Source: Clostridia bacterium
GTDB lineage: Bacteria > Bacillota > Clostridia > Oscillospirales > CAG-272
Direction: 5' to 3'
DNA: 32,208 nt
Assembly (NCBI GenBank): GCA_017504995.1
Contig: JAFVQC010000020.1
Span: forward strand, 1-32,208
Below are positions 7,542 through 14,841 of the stretch, piece by piece; the first letter of the stretch is position 1, and each line of letters begins with the position of its first letter. A program made the position numbers and the translations under genes. Below the pieces are notes generated by a model. That model had not been told where the DNA came from, ran no database searches, and saw only the letters and a program-made list of their open reading frames with translations.

Positions 7542-8072
7542 ATGGAAGAATTAGAAAAGAGAAAAACACCAAGATATCAAAGTTTTGATTACAATAGAGT
7601 CGGTGTATATTTCATAACGATCTGTACGCAAAGCAGGCGCCCGATTTTATCTCGCATCGTAGGGACAGGCGTCCTCGACTGTCCGCGAGTCGAATTGACA
7701 AGATACGGAAAAATTGCGGATAAATATATCAAACAATTAAATGACTTCTATGATCATTTGTCGATTGAAGCTTATGTGATAATGCCCAATCACATTCATC
7801 TGTTGCTTTGTGTGAAAGAAAATAAAAAGACGACACAAAACGGACAGTCGAGGACGCCTGTCCCTACAAATGTTGAGAGAGCGAACACCACGTGTTCACA
7901 ATTTGTATCGACATTTAAGCGTTTTTGCAACAAGGAGTATGGCGAAAACATTTGGCAAGCACGTTTCAACGATCACATTATCCGAAATCGGGAAGACTAC
8001 GAAGAACACGTAAAATACATATATGAAAATCCAATCCGTTGGTACTACGACGAACTATATACAGAAGAATAA
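7542..8072 (+). CDS. REP-associated tyrosine transposase (RAYT, Y1/HUH family) with two REPs embedded in frame
   Basis: RAYTs are single-strand DNA transposase relatives of IS200/IS605 TnpA that recognise REP hairpins with a GTAG-type head. The 176-residue protein has FITICTQSRRPILSRIV, the HUH motif MPNHIHLLL (HIH at 84-86) and a C-terminal VKYIYENPIRW block holding the likely catalytic tyrosine (159 or 161). Residues 40-48 and 101-109 are encoded by REP sequences (7659-7684 and 7842-7867, opposite orientation), identical base for base to intergenic copies at 9633 and 9512. ATG 7542 is chosen over 7440 because the promoter lies between them and the extra residues match no family sequence. 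The motifs are intact, so the protein may be active. Confidence 0.88.
   Translation: MEELEKRKTPRYQSFDYNRVGVYFITICTQSRRPILSRIVGTGVLDCPRVELTRYGKIADKYIKQLNDFYDHLSIEAYVIMPNHIHLLLCVKENKKTTQNGQSRTPVPTNVERANTTCSQFVSTFKRFCNKEYGENIWQARFNDHIIRNREDYEEHVKYIYENPIRWYYDELYTEE
7659..7684 (+). repeat. REP element inside the RAYT coding sequence, copy 3
   Basis: GTAG (7659-7662) then GGACAG...CTGTCC. It is 26/26 identical to the intergenic copy at 9633-9658 and is read in frame as VGTGVLDCP. Confidence 0.92.
7842..7867 (-). repeat. REP element inside the RAYT coding sequence, copy 4 (inverted)
   Basis: Reverse-strand copy identical to the intergenic one at 9512-9537, sharing also the flanking C and AAAT. It is read on the + strand in frame as GQSRTPVPT, between the HUH domain and the C-terminal helices. 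Confidence 0.92.
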
Positions 8073-8160
8073 GAGGGATGGGTTTGGTCCGATGCGTTTT
8101 TGAAACAAATGTAAAGACAAGGATAAAACAAAATTATTTTCCAAGCTTTGAAAATTTATA

Positions 8161-8189
8161 TTGAAAAATAAGCGCAGATATGGTAGAAT
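8161..8189 (+). promoter_or_regulatory. Promoter of the D,D-carboxypeptidase gene
   Basis: TTGAAA (8161-8166), 17-bp spacer, extended TGG then TAGAAT (8184-8189). Confidence 0.75.
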
Positions 8190-8243
8190 ATAAGTGCGGT
8201 GCTTGCCGCGACGAAAACGATGTTACATAAAAGGAACGATACG

Positions 8244-9416
8244 ATGAATCAACATATTCCCACCCAACGTCCTCCACAACGCTCACCCCAAAGGCAGCCG
8301 CAACGACAGCCCAAGAAGCCGCCGTCTCACAAATACAGCACGGCGTTTATCGCGATTCTTGTTTCTACCGTGTCGCTCTTGGTGATCAGCCTGATCGCCC
8401 TGTGTGTCGCTCTCGCGGTAGGCGGCTTTGGCGACGATCTTCCCGCTGCGGACAACCCCAAGGGGGGCAATGAGACCAAAGAGCCGACGCAACAGACTGC
8501 GCCGTCCGTTCCTACGGTCAAGGCGAAATTCCTGACCTTCCCGTCCACGAAGACGTCGGGAAACTACGGAAGCACTTCTGCCGCAAACGCTGACGTTTCC
8601 GCAGATACGAATATCAAATCCGCCGCCGCGATTCTGGTGGATGTTTCGGCAGGGAAGTCCGTTGCGGACAAGAACGCCGATACCCGCATCTATCCCGCGT
8701 CCATGACCAAGGTAATGACGGTTCTTGTGACCTGCGAGAACGCAAAGAGCTTTACGGACAAGCTGACGGTGACGCAAGCGCATATGACCAAGCTCACCGC
8801 CAACAAGGATGCGTCCGTTTGGGGCGGATTGGCGGTAGGCTCTACCTTGACGGTAGAGGACGCGCTGTTTTTGGTCAACTATCAATCGGATTCGGTTGCC
8901 TGCTGGTTGCTCGCCGACTATATTGCGGGAAGCGAAGATGCCTTCGTTCAGATGATGAACGCGCGGGCAAGAGAGCTTGGTTGTAACGGCACGAATTTCG
9001 TCAACAATACGGGCTTGCATCACGACAATCATTATACCACCTGCCGTGATATGGCAACCATCATGACCGCCGCCATGGATAACCCTGCGGCGAAGATCGT
9101 TTTGACCTCCTTTAACGGGTATACCGTAAACGGCGTAGGCGGACCGCTTTATGCAAGCTGGTATAGCGACAAAAACCGCTTCAACGACAACCCGTCGGTG
9201 GGGGGCGGCTCGAATATGACCGTGATCGGCGGAAAAACGGGTTATGAGACCATTCCCACGTCTTGCTTCGTGACGGTAGCAAAGGACAACTCCACGGGAA
9301 AGACCTACGTTTGCGTTGTCGTGGGACGGAGCGATTCCACCCAGACTGCAATTACCAACGCCGTCTCCACAAGCGACACGAAATATCTGTATCAAAAATA
9401 CGCCGCAGGGCAGTAA
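8244..9416 (+). CDS. Membrane-anchored D-alanyl-D-alanine carboxypeptidase (peptidase S11)
   Basis: Enzymes of this family trim the terminal D-Ala of peptidoglycan stem peptides outside the cell. The 390-residue protein opens with a cytoplasmic Pro/Gln/Arg-rich tail containing repeated PQR/RQP units (8-25). A transmembrane segment (about 32-60) and a linker to about 120 follow. The S11 catalytic domain has ASMTK (S153, K156) and GGKTG (K331-G333). The SxN motif appears as SDS (215-217), with serine in place of the usual asparagine. There is an anchor at the N-terminus rather than the usual cleaved signal and C-terminal amphipathic domain. ATG 8244 follows AAAGGAA; the upstream codons have no ribosome binding site. 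Likely monocistronic. Confidence 0.9.
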   Translation: MNQHIPTQRPPQRSPQRQPQRQPKKPPSHKYSTAFIAILVSTVSLLVISLIALCVALAVGGFGDDLPAADNPKGGNETKEPTQQTAPSVPTVKAKFLTFPSTKTSGNYGSTSAANADVSADTNIKSAAAILVDVSAGKSVADKNADTRIYPASMTKVMTVLVTCENAKSFTDKLTVTQAHMTKLTANKDASVWGGLAVGSTLTVEDALFLVNYQSDSVACWLLADYIAGSEDAFVQMMNARARELGCNGTNFVNNTGLHHDNHYTTCRDMATIMTAAMDNPAAKIVLTSFNGYTVNGVGGPLYASWYSDKNRFNDNPSVGGGSNMTVIGGKTGYETIPTSCFVTVAKDNSTGKTYVCVVVGRSDSTQTAITNAVSTSDTKYLYQKYAAGQ

Positions 9417-9421
9417 AAAAC

Positions 9422-9468
9422 AAGGCAATATCTTCCGAATCCCAAAGGGATCGGACGGATATTGCCTT
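9422..9468 (+). terminator. Long hairpin terminator after the carboxypeptidase
   Basis: AAGGCAATATC (9422-9432) pairs with GATATTGCCTT (9458-9468), with an inner CCGAATCCC/GGGATCGG arm. Only a broken T-rich tail (ATTTGCTT) follows, so termination may be partial. Confidence 0.65.
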
Positions 9469-9511
9469 ATTTGCTTGACTGTTAAAACGAAACTGGAAGG
9501 AGAGGAGAAGC

Positions 9512-9537
9512 GGACAGTCGAGGACGCCTGTCCCTAC
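9512..9537 (-). repeat. REP element, GTAG-headed, copy 5 (inverted)
   Basis: Reverse-strand GTAG head at 9534-9537 with stem GGACAG/CTGTCC. Identical to the copy embedded at 7842-7867. Confidence 0.9.
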
Positions 9538-9632
9538 AAATCTGTAAAAAGTATTGAGTATTCGTAGCCATTTTGAACGGTAAACTCTTAATATAAGAAT
9601 ACGATCTAAGCAATAAAATTATATAAAACCTA

Positions 9633-9658
9633 GTAGGGACAGGCGTCCTCGACTGTCC
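9633..9658 (+). repeat. REP element, GTAG-headed, copy 6
   Basis: GTAG (9633-9636) then GGACAG...CTGTCC. Identical to the copy embedded at 7659-7684. Copies 5 and 6 point away from each other across 95 bases in which I see nothing else. Confidence 0.9.
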
Positions 9659-9674
9659 GCGATAAATTCACAAT

Positions 9675-9710
9675 CAACAACAAACAACGGCGACGGGAAC
9701 CCCGTCGCCG
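9675..9710 (-). terminator. Intrinsic terminator of spo0A
   Basis: CGGCGACGGG (9688-9697) pairs with CCCGTCGCCG (9701-9710). Read on the minus strand it is followed by TTGTTTGTTGTTG, a T-rich tail. Confidence 0.8.
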
Positions 9711-9725
9711 CTTGCTTTGCATCAA

Positions 9726-10514
9726 TCAATACAATTTATACTTCAATCTCAAATTATCTGCGATCATGGCGATAAACTCGCTATTCGTGGGCTTTCCTCT
9801 GTTATTCTGTATGGTGTAGCCAAAGTAGGAATTGAGCGTATCCACGTCGCCTCTGTCCCACGCCACCTCGATGGCGTGGCGAATGGCGCGCTCCACGCGA
9901 GACGTGGTGGTGCTGTATTTCTTGGCAACCGAGGGATAGAGTGCCTTGGTCACCGAGTTGATCATTTCGCTGTCGCGGACGGTAAGTAGGATCGCCGTGC
10001 GGAGATATTGATAGCCCTTGATATGGGCGGGAACGCCGATCTGATGAATGATCTTGGTGACCTGCGCTTCAATATCGGGGGCTTTTTGTTCGCCCTCGGC
10101 AAGGACGGGAGCATCGGCGTTTGCGTTCTTTCTGTTTTCCGAAAGGGAATGAATGTGCTGGCACAGGCTTTCTACGTTGTAGGGCTTGAGAAGGCACAGA
10201 TCCGCACCCGCCCTTGCCGCTTCCATAAAGATGCTTTGATTGGAAACCATGGAGACGATGATGAAGGCAGGGGGAAGATCGTCCTCAAAGCGCAGGGATT
10301 TGCAGTTGCGAAGCACCCCGATGCCGTCCAGCTTGGACAGCCAGACGTCCAGAATCGCCACGTCGGGGTGAAACCGTCCGATCTTAATGAGGGCATCCTC
10401 GCCGTTGGCGGCTTCCTCTACGTTTCGAAACCCCATGCGACGAAGCTCACTTGCCAACGCTTGCCGCTGGGCGGGATTTTCGTCGGCAATCAGTATTTTC
10501 GTGTTATTTTCCAT
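9726..10514 (-). CDS. spo0A: Stage 0 sporulation protein A, master response regulator
   Basis: Spo0A is the phosphorelay-activated DNA-binding regulator that starts endospore formation. The 262-residue protein has a receiver domain (about 5-120) with acidic D11, phospho-acceptor D56 in [13 protein letters not shown]88 in the switch position and K110 in LLKPYN. A linker leads to the Spo0A-specific C-terminal domain (about 150-262). Its diagnostic segments are [18 protein letters not shown] (205-222) and [18 protein letters not shown] (240-257). ATG at 10514 is chosen because GGAGG lies five bases upstream; an upstream in-frame ATG at 10556 overlaps the promoter. spoIVB, its usual neighbour, is absent. 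The promoter carries a palindrome (10550-10566) suggesting a dedicated repressor or autoregulation. Confidence 0.96.
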   Translation of the reverse strand: MENNTKILIADENPAQRQALASELRRMGFRNVEEAANGEDALIKIGRFHPDVAILDVWLSKLDGIGVLRNCKSLRFEDDLPPAFIIVSMVSNQSIFMEAARAGADLCLLKPYNVESLCQHIHSLSENRKNANADAPVLAEGEQKAPDIEAQVTKIIHQIGVPAHIKGYQYLRTAILLTVRDSEMINSVTKALYPSVAKKYSTTTSRVERAIRHAIEVAWDRGDVDTLNSYFGYTIQNNRGKPTNSEFIAMIADNLRLKYKLY

Positions 10515-10546
10515 TTGATCCTCCAAATTTTTATTTTGATATACAT

Positions 10547-10575
10547 ATTTTACCATATTTTGGTAATAATATCAA
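10547..10575 (-). promoter_or_regulatory. Promoter of spo0A with overlapping palindromic operator
   Basis: On the minus strand TTGATA (10570-10575), a 17-bp spacer and extended TGG-TAAAAT (10547-10552). The palindrome TTACCA-N5-TGGTAA (10550-10566) fills most of the spacer and touches the -10 box. Related TTACCAA/TTGGTAA half-sites occur upstream at 10590-10596 and 10629-10635, with degenerate ones near 10690 and 10702. Confidence 0.65.
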
Positions 10576-10738
10576 GCAAAATACAAAAATTACCAACCGT
10601 CAAATTTCACAATCTTAATTTCCAATATTTGGTAATTGCGAACAACAATTTGCGAATAGGATCGAAAAATATCAAATAAAGAATAAAAAATTGCCAAATA
10701 TAACCAATTCATGCGGGGGCTAAGAATGGAAAAAGTGC

Positions 10739-10766
10739 TTGAAAAAAAGGAAAGCTGTGGTATAAT
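10739..10766 (+). promoter_or_regulatory. Promoter of the 32-residue microprotein gene
   Basis: TTGAAA (10739-10744), 16-bp spacer, extended TGG-TATAAT (10761-10766), 31 bases before the ATG. Confidence 0.75.
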
Positions 10767-10797
10767 AAAACCGCATAACGGACAAGGAGACAAGACC

Positions 10798-10896
10798 ATG
10801 AGGGCAATTGATCTGAAGGATCGCTATTCGGTGCTGTGGCTCTATGCGTCTCTTTGCTTGACCGATCCCGAAATCGAAAAAATTCTGTCTGAATAG
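10798..10896 (+). CDS. Unrecognised 32-residue microprotein
   Basis: The frame encodes MRAIDLKDRYSVLWLYASLC followed by a short acidic helix-prone end (LTDPEIEKILSE). It has its own promoter, AAGGAG nine bases before ATG 10798, and a perfect 17-bp hairpin one base after the stop, so it looks like a complete free-standing gene. The middle (VLWLYASLCL) is hydrophobic but too short for a confident membrane span; an amphipathic helix is possible. It is divergent from spo0A, about 280 bases away. No family is recognised and no function is proposed. Confidence 0.6.
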   Translation: MRAIDLKDRYSVLWLYASLCLTDPEIEKILSE

Positions 10897-10897
10897 A

Positions 10898-10938
10898 ACA
10901 ACGCCTCATTTCGCTTTTGCGAAATGAGGCGTTGTTTG
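10898..10938. terminator. 17-bp hairpin shared by the microprotein gene and the SGNH hydrolase gene
   Basis: ACAACGCCTCATTTCGC (10898-10914) pairs perfectly with 10919-10935 around a TTTT loop. Modest T-rich tails occur on both strands. It lies between two convergent genes and probably terminates both. Confidence 0.75.
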
Positions 10939-10947
10939 TAAGCTGAA

Positions 10948-11949
10948 TTATGATTGGATTATTTTCTCAAGCAGGGGAATAAGGTGCTCTGCCACGGTTT
11001 TATGACCGTCTCGCAGGGGGTGAAGCGGCTCGGGAGAGATCCAACCGTTCGAATCGATAAAGGCAACCGAATCGCCCGTTTCCTTATTGTAGGCTTGGAT
11101 CAACTCGCCCAATTCCTTGTGATGCGCGCCGCAGAAGGCGGAAAGGGAAATGATCTTGGAATCGGGATTCCGACGGCGGATCACGTCAAGCAGCTCGCGG
11201 TATTTTGCCGTGTATTCCTCTGCCGTTTTTGCTCTGTCGTTTGCTCCGTGGTTGATGAGGATATAATCGGGCTGGGGACGGGTGATGGGCGAGCCGTCAA
11301 AATTGTAAGGATAAGCCAAGGGGGCGGCAGGAACCTTTCCTTGTCCCGCGCGGGTCGTCCCCACTGCGCCGTAACCCATAAAGATGGGGCGAAGATTCAG
11401 GGCTTGCGCGGTCAGCCACGCATAGGTGGCGCAAACGTCGTCCTCGTATATACGGTTGTGCTGGTTGATATAGGAGACCGGCTCCGCGCCGTCTACTCCT
11501 TTGTAATAATCTACGTCGATCAGCACACCCTCGGTGATGGAATCGCCTACGAATTCAATGGTCTTGCGGGTATCCTCTCCGATGGCGACGGGGGTTTCGG
11601 TCTGCACGCCGACGAAGGAGACCTTTCCGCCCAAGGGGCGATACCAACGGCGATGATTTTCCACGCCGCCCTTGTAGATGATCCTTACCACGTGTCTGCC
11701 TGCCGTAGGCGTTACGATACGGAGATAGCGGTCAATGGGCGTTTCGGTCAAAGCGCCGCCGTCTACCTGCATCCATAGACGAAGCAGGGGTGTTTCGTTG
11801 GTCAGAAGATCGAAGATCGCCAAGGCGGTCGTACCCTCAAAGGCAAACTCAATATACGCGCCTGTGGTGGTGGTCTCGGCGTAACGGGGATCGGTCATGT
11901 CCCACCGACCCGTCAAACGGATTGATTCGTGTGTGTAAGAAATTCTCAT
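10948..11949 (-). CDS. SGNH/GDSL-family esterase with N-terminal beta-sandwich domain (CE2-like)
   Basis: The 333-residue protein resembles two-domain carbohydrate esterases that deacetylate sugars. Residues 1-115 look like a beta-rich accessory domain. The SGNH domain has block I FVGDSITEG (S137), a glycine block GYGAVGTT (about 192-199), block III NHGANDR (N237) and block V EPLHP (H310). In block V the usual aspartate three residues before the histidine is a glutamate (E307). No signal peptide is seen, so it probably acts in the cytoplasm. It is the last gene of a minus-strand operon, 15 bases after the cytidylate kinase-like gene, with GGA-rich ribosome binding site before ATG 11949. Linkage to galT suggests a sugar-derived ester substrate. 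Confidence 0.85.
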   Translation of the reverse strand: MRISYTHESIRLTGRWDMTDPRYAETTTTGAYIEFAFEGTTALAIFDLLTNETPLLRLWMQVDGGALTETPIDRYLRIVTPTAGRHVVRIIYKGGVENHRRWYRPLGGKVSFVGVQTETPVAIGEDTRKTIEFVGDSITEGVLIDVDYYKGVDGAEPVSYINQHNRIYEDDVCATYAWLTAQALNLRPIFMGYGAVGTTRAGQGKVPAAPLAYPYNFDGSPITRPQPDYILINHGANDRAKTAEEYTAKYRELLDVIRRRNPDSKIISLSAFCGAHHKELGELIQAYNKETGDSVAFIDSNGWISPEPLHPLRDGHKTVAEHLIPLLEKIIQS

Positions 11950-11964
11950 GGTGATATCCTTTCT

Positions 11965-12588
11965 TTATACGTGATAGCCCAGCGCGCGCATATGGGCAAT
12001 GATGGCGTCTACCGCCTGCTCGAAGCTGACGCGGCTGGTGTTGATGCAAAGATCGTAATTGTTGACGTCATCCCAATCCTTGCCCGTGTAGTATTTGTAA
12101 TAAGCGGCTCTTGCGCGGTCCAGAGACACAATTCGCTCGTTGGCTTCCTTGGGCAGCACGCCGTACAGGTCGGTGACGTTTTTGATACAGGTTTTGCGAT
12201 CGGCGTAAATGAATAGACGAAGCGCCTTGGGGTTGTCTCTCAGAATATAGTCGGAGCAGCGTCCGATGATGATGCAGTTCTGCTTTTCGGCAAGCTCGCG
12301 AATGATCTTTGCCTGATAGTTGAACAGATTGTCGTCGGATACGAATTCGTCGCTGTCGGGAGGGATCAGCTTATCGCCGTAGCTGCGGTTGTAGCGCTTG
12401 AACAGGTTGGTTTTGACCCGTTCGTCCGCCTTGCCGAACAGCTCCAGATTGATGCCGCTTTCTTCCGATGCCAGACGGATCAGGTCGCTGTCGTAGTAGT
12501 TGATATCCAGCTTTTGCGCCAGCATCCGACCGATGGTTCGTCCGCCGCTTCCAAAGCCTCTTGCGATGGTAATGACAAATTCAGCCAT
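11965..12588 (-). CDS. Cytidylate kinase-like family protein
   Basis: The 207-residue protein belongs to the cytidylate kinase-like P-loop family (PF13189 type), which differs from true Cmk. It begins MAEFVITIARGFGSGGRTIG, where GFGSGGRT takes the place of a phosphate-binding loop, and continues KLDINYYDSDLI. The mid-protein CIIIGRCSDYILRD and an RxxYYKYYTGKDW block near 165-172 are also family features. The true substrate of this family is not established. Start ATG 12588 follows AAAGGAA. It lies 35 bases after galT and is probably cotranscribed. Confidence 0.85.
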   Translation of the reverse strand: MAEFVITIARGFGSGGRTIGRMLAQKLDINYYDSDLIRLASEESGINLELFGKADERVKTNLFKRYNRSYGDKLIPPDSDEFVSDDNLFNYQAKIIRELAEKQNCIIIGRCSDYILRDNPKALRLFIYADRKTCIKNVTDLYGVLPKEANERIVSLDRARAAYYKYYTGKDWDDVNNYDLCINTSRVSFEQAVDAIIAHMRALGYHV

Positions 12589-12623
12589 AGTGATGGTTCC
12601 TTTCTTTTCCGTTTTGGTATTTT

Positions 12624-14123
12624 TTATCGAATGGTAGCAATAAACCGCAGGAAGGCAAGCCTGCCGCCCTCGGTGTTTTTATAAACGCCCGCGTCCTCCA
12701 GTACTCGCTCAAAGGTCTTGCCGATCTCGGCTTGCAGAATGGATTCGGTGTTTTCCTCGGTGAAGTCGTAGCCCTCACGGAAGCGTTCAAACCACGCCTT
12801 GTGCTTTTCGATGCGCTCGTCCTCGGAAAAATCCCGACCCGCGAGAATGAAGTCCTTCATGACGGCAAGCTCCTCCTTCAGCCTTGCGGGAAGAACCGCC
12901 AGACCCATGACCTCGATCAAGCCGATGTTTTCTTTTTTGACGTTGTGTACGTCGGCGTGGGGGTGGAATACGCCGAGGGGATGTTCGTCGGTGGTGACGT
13001 TGTTGCGAAGCACCAGATCCAGCTCATACTTGCCGTCTCTCATTCTGGCGATGGGCGTGAGGGTGTTGTGCGCCTCTCCGTCGCTTCTCGCAAAAATGAA
13101 GGCTTCGGGATCGGAGTAGCTTCGCCAAGAAGCGAGGATCTTCTCCGCAAGAGAGATCAGATTCTGTCGGTTGGCGCTGCGCAGACGGATCACCGACATA
13201 GGCCACTTGACGATGCCCGCTTCGACGTCGTCGTAGCAGGAAAAGTGAATGGCAGTCTCAATGGGCGCTTTTGCCATAGCGAAGGTGTAGTGCCCGCCCT
13301 GCATATGATCGTGGGAGAGGATCGAGCCGCCCACGATGGGGAGGTCGGCGTTAGAGCCGAGGAAGTAGTGGGGAAACTGTCCCACGAAATCCAAGAGTCT
13401 CGCGAAGGTATTCTTGTCGATCTTCATGGGGGTGTGTTCACTCGACAGGACGATGCAATGCTCGTTATAATAAACGTAGGGGGAATATTGCAAGAACCAT
13501 TGCTTGCCCGCAAGGGTGATGGGGATCAGCCGCAGGGTTTGACGGGCGGGCTTTGCCGCGTTGCCCGCGAAGCCCTCGTTCTCGGCGCAGAGCAGACATT
13601 TGGGATAGCCGCTTTGGGGCAGTAGCTTGGCGGCGGCGATGGCTTTGGGATCTTTTTCGGGCTTGGAGAGATTGACGGTGATGTCCAGCTCTCCGTATTT
13701 GCCCGCGTAGGTCCACTTCAGGTCCTTTTCCACGCGGTAGGTGCGGATATAGTCGCTGGCGCGGCAGAGCTTGTAAAAATAGTCGGTTGCCGCTTTGGGC
13801 GATAGGGCGTAAAAGGCGAAAAAGCTTCGAATGACCTCGCTGGGACGGGGCGTGAGAAGTCCCATCAGCTTGGTGTCAAACAGGTCGCGGTATACCACGC
13901 TGTTGCTTTCCAACAAGCCTTGCTCCGCGGCAAAGTCGCAAAGCGCGCCCAGCATCTCCTCCAAGGAGGGATCTCCTTCTGCGGGGCAGTCCACGAATTC
14001 GGAAAGACCGAGCGCGTCGATTAGCGCGTTGGTGGCGTAGCTGCGGTCGTCCTCGCCGATGAGCTTTTGTCTTACGGCGTAATTGACCAGTTGCTTGATC
14101 GTTACGCAGATCGTACTTGACAT
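12624..14123 (-). CDS. galT: UDP-glucose--hexose-1-phosphate uridylyltransferase (Firmicute type)
   Basis: GalT of the Leloir pathway transfers UMP between UDP-glucose and galactose-1-phosphate. At 499 residues this is the long Firmicute form, not the approximately 350-residue E. coli form. The catalytic histidine region is GGSILSHDHMQGGHYTFAMA, around residues 268-287, and VFHPHADVHNVKKENIGLIEVMG lies nearer the C-terminus. GGAGG precedes ATG 14123. It heads a three-gene operon (galT, cytidylate kinase-like, SGNH esterase) driven by a consensus promoter at 14163-14191. galK and galE are not in the window, so substrate range (galactose or galacto-N-biose) cannot be judged from context. Confidence 0.95.
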   Translation of the reverse strand: MSSTICVTIKQLVNYAVRQKLIGEDDRSYATNALIDALGLSEFVDCPAEGDPSLEEMLGALCDFAAEQGLLESNSVVYRDLFDTKLMGLLTPRPSEVIRSFFAFYALSPKAATDYFYKLCRASDYIRTYRVEKDLKWTYAGKYGELDITVNLSKPEKDPKAIAAAKLLPQSGYPKCLLCAENEGFAGNAAKPARQTLRLIPITLAGKQWFLQYSPYVYYNEHCIVLSSEHTPMKIDKNTFARLLDFVGQFPHYFLGSNADLPIVGGSILSHDHMQGGHYTFAMAKAPIETAIHFSCYDDVEAGIVKWPMSVIRLRSANRQNLISLAEKILASWRSYSDPEAFIFARSDGEAHNTLTPIARMRDGKYELDLVLRNNVTTDEHPLGVFHPHADVHNVKKENIGLIEVMGLAVLPARLKEELAVMKDFILAGRDFSEDERIEKHKAWFERFREGYDFTEENTESILQAEIGKTFERVLEDAGVYKNTEGGRLAFLRFIATIR

Positions 14124-14162
14124 AATGAAGCCTCCAAATAAAGCAAAGGATTTTCTACCATC

Positions 14163-14191
14163 ATTATATCATTAAAATTGCCGTCTGTCAA
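14163..14191 (-). promoter_or_regulatory. Consensus promoter of the galT operon
   Basis: On the minus strand TTGACA (14186-14191), 17-bp spacer, TATAAT (14163-14168). No operator-like palindrome is obvious around it. Confidence 0.9.
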
Positions 14192-14260
14192 AGGATTTTC
14201 AATAATTTTTTCAATATTTTCAAAGCTGTGAAAGAAAAAAAGAGAATTTGGGTGTCCGTG

Positions 14261-14289
14261 TTGACAGAGGGGGAAAAAAATGATAAAAT
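14261..14289 (+). promoter_or_regulatory. Promoter of the DUF1934-ABC exporter operon
   Basis: TTGACA (14261-14266), 17-bp spacer, extended TGA-TAAAAT (14284-14289). Divergent from the galT promoter, with about 70 bases between the two -35 boxes. Confidence 0.88.
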
Positions 14290-14341
14290 ATAAAGGAAAA
14301 AGATAGAAAAAGACCCACGCGGCGCGTGGGCGGAGGAAGAA

Positions 14342-14830
14342 ATGCGTGATATGGAAGAGGTGCGGATCCGACTGCGGTCGATCCGCTACGAGGTGGAGGA
14401 ATCCCTATTTTCCGTTGAGGACGGAGAGGGGGTCAGAATGATGGAGGACGGGGGCGCGCCCGAACCGCAAACCATCGATATCAATACCGTTGGGAAGCGG
14501 GAACGCTCCGAGGGACGGTTGAAGATCTCCTACGAGGAGACCGAGGCAACGGGCATGGACGGCTCGGTAACGGAGATCACCTTTCTTACGGATCAGCCCG
14601 AGGTGGTCAGCATGATCCGAGAGGGCGCGGTATCCACCGCGCTTGTATTCGAGGAAGGGAAGCGGCATCATTGCCTGTATCAAACTCCCTTTATGCCCTT
14701 TGAGATTTGCGTGCGCACGATCAAGGTAGAGAATCGTTTGATGGAGGACGGGTATCTTGCGCTGGATTACGTCATTGAGATTCGGGGCGCAAAGGCAGAG
14801 AGAACGAAATTTCGCATGGAAGTGCTGTAA
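14342..14830 (+). CDS. DUF1934 (YwiB-like) beta-barrel protein
   Basis: The 162-residue protein has the pattern of the DUF1934 family: a lipocalin-like single-domain beta barrel, no signal peptide, with DGSVTEITFL in the middle and a C-terminal Y-x-x-x-x-x-G...F-x-M-E-V-L strand. The function is unknown. The start follows GGAGGAAG closely; an in-frame ATG three codons later (MEEVRIRL) is an equally plausible start. The ABC exporter gene begins 11 bases after the stop, so the three plus-strand genes 14342-18406 form one operon, an association I cannot explain. Confidence 0.85.
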   Translation: MRDMEEVRIRLRSIRYEVEESLFSVEDGEGVRMMEDGGAPEPQTIDINTVGKRERSEGRLKISYEETEATGMDGSVTEITFLTDQPEVVSMIREGAVSTALVFEEGKRHHCLYQTPFMPFEICVRTIKVENRLMEDGYLALDYVIEIRGAKAERTKFRMEVL

Positions 14831-14841
14831 GAGGAAAAATT

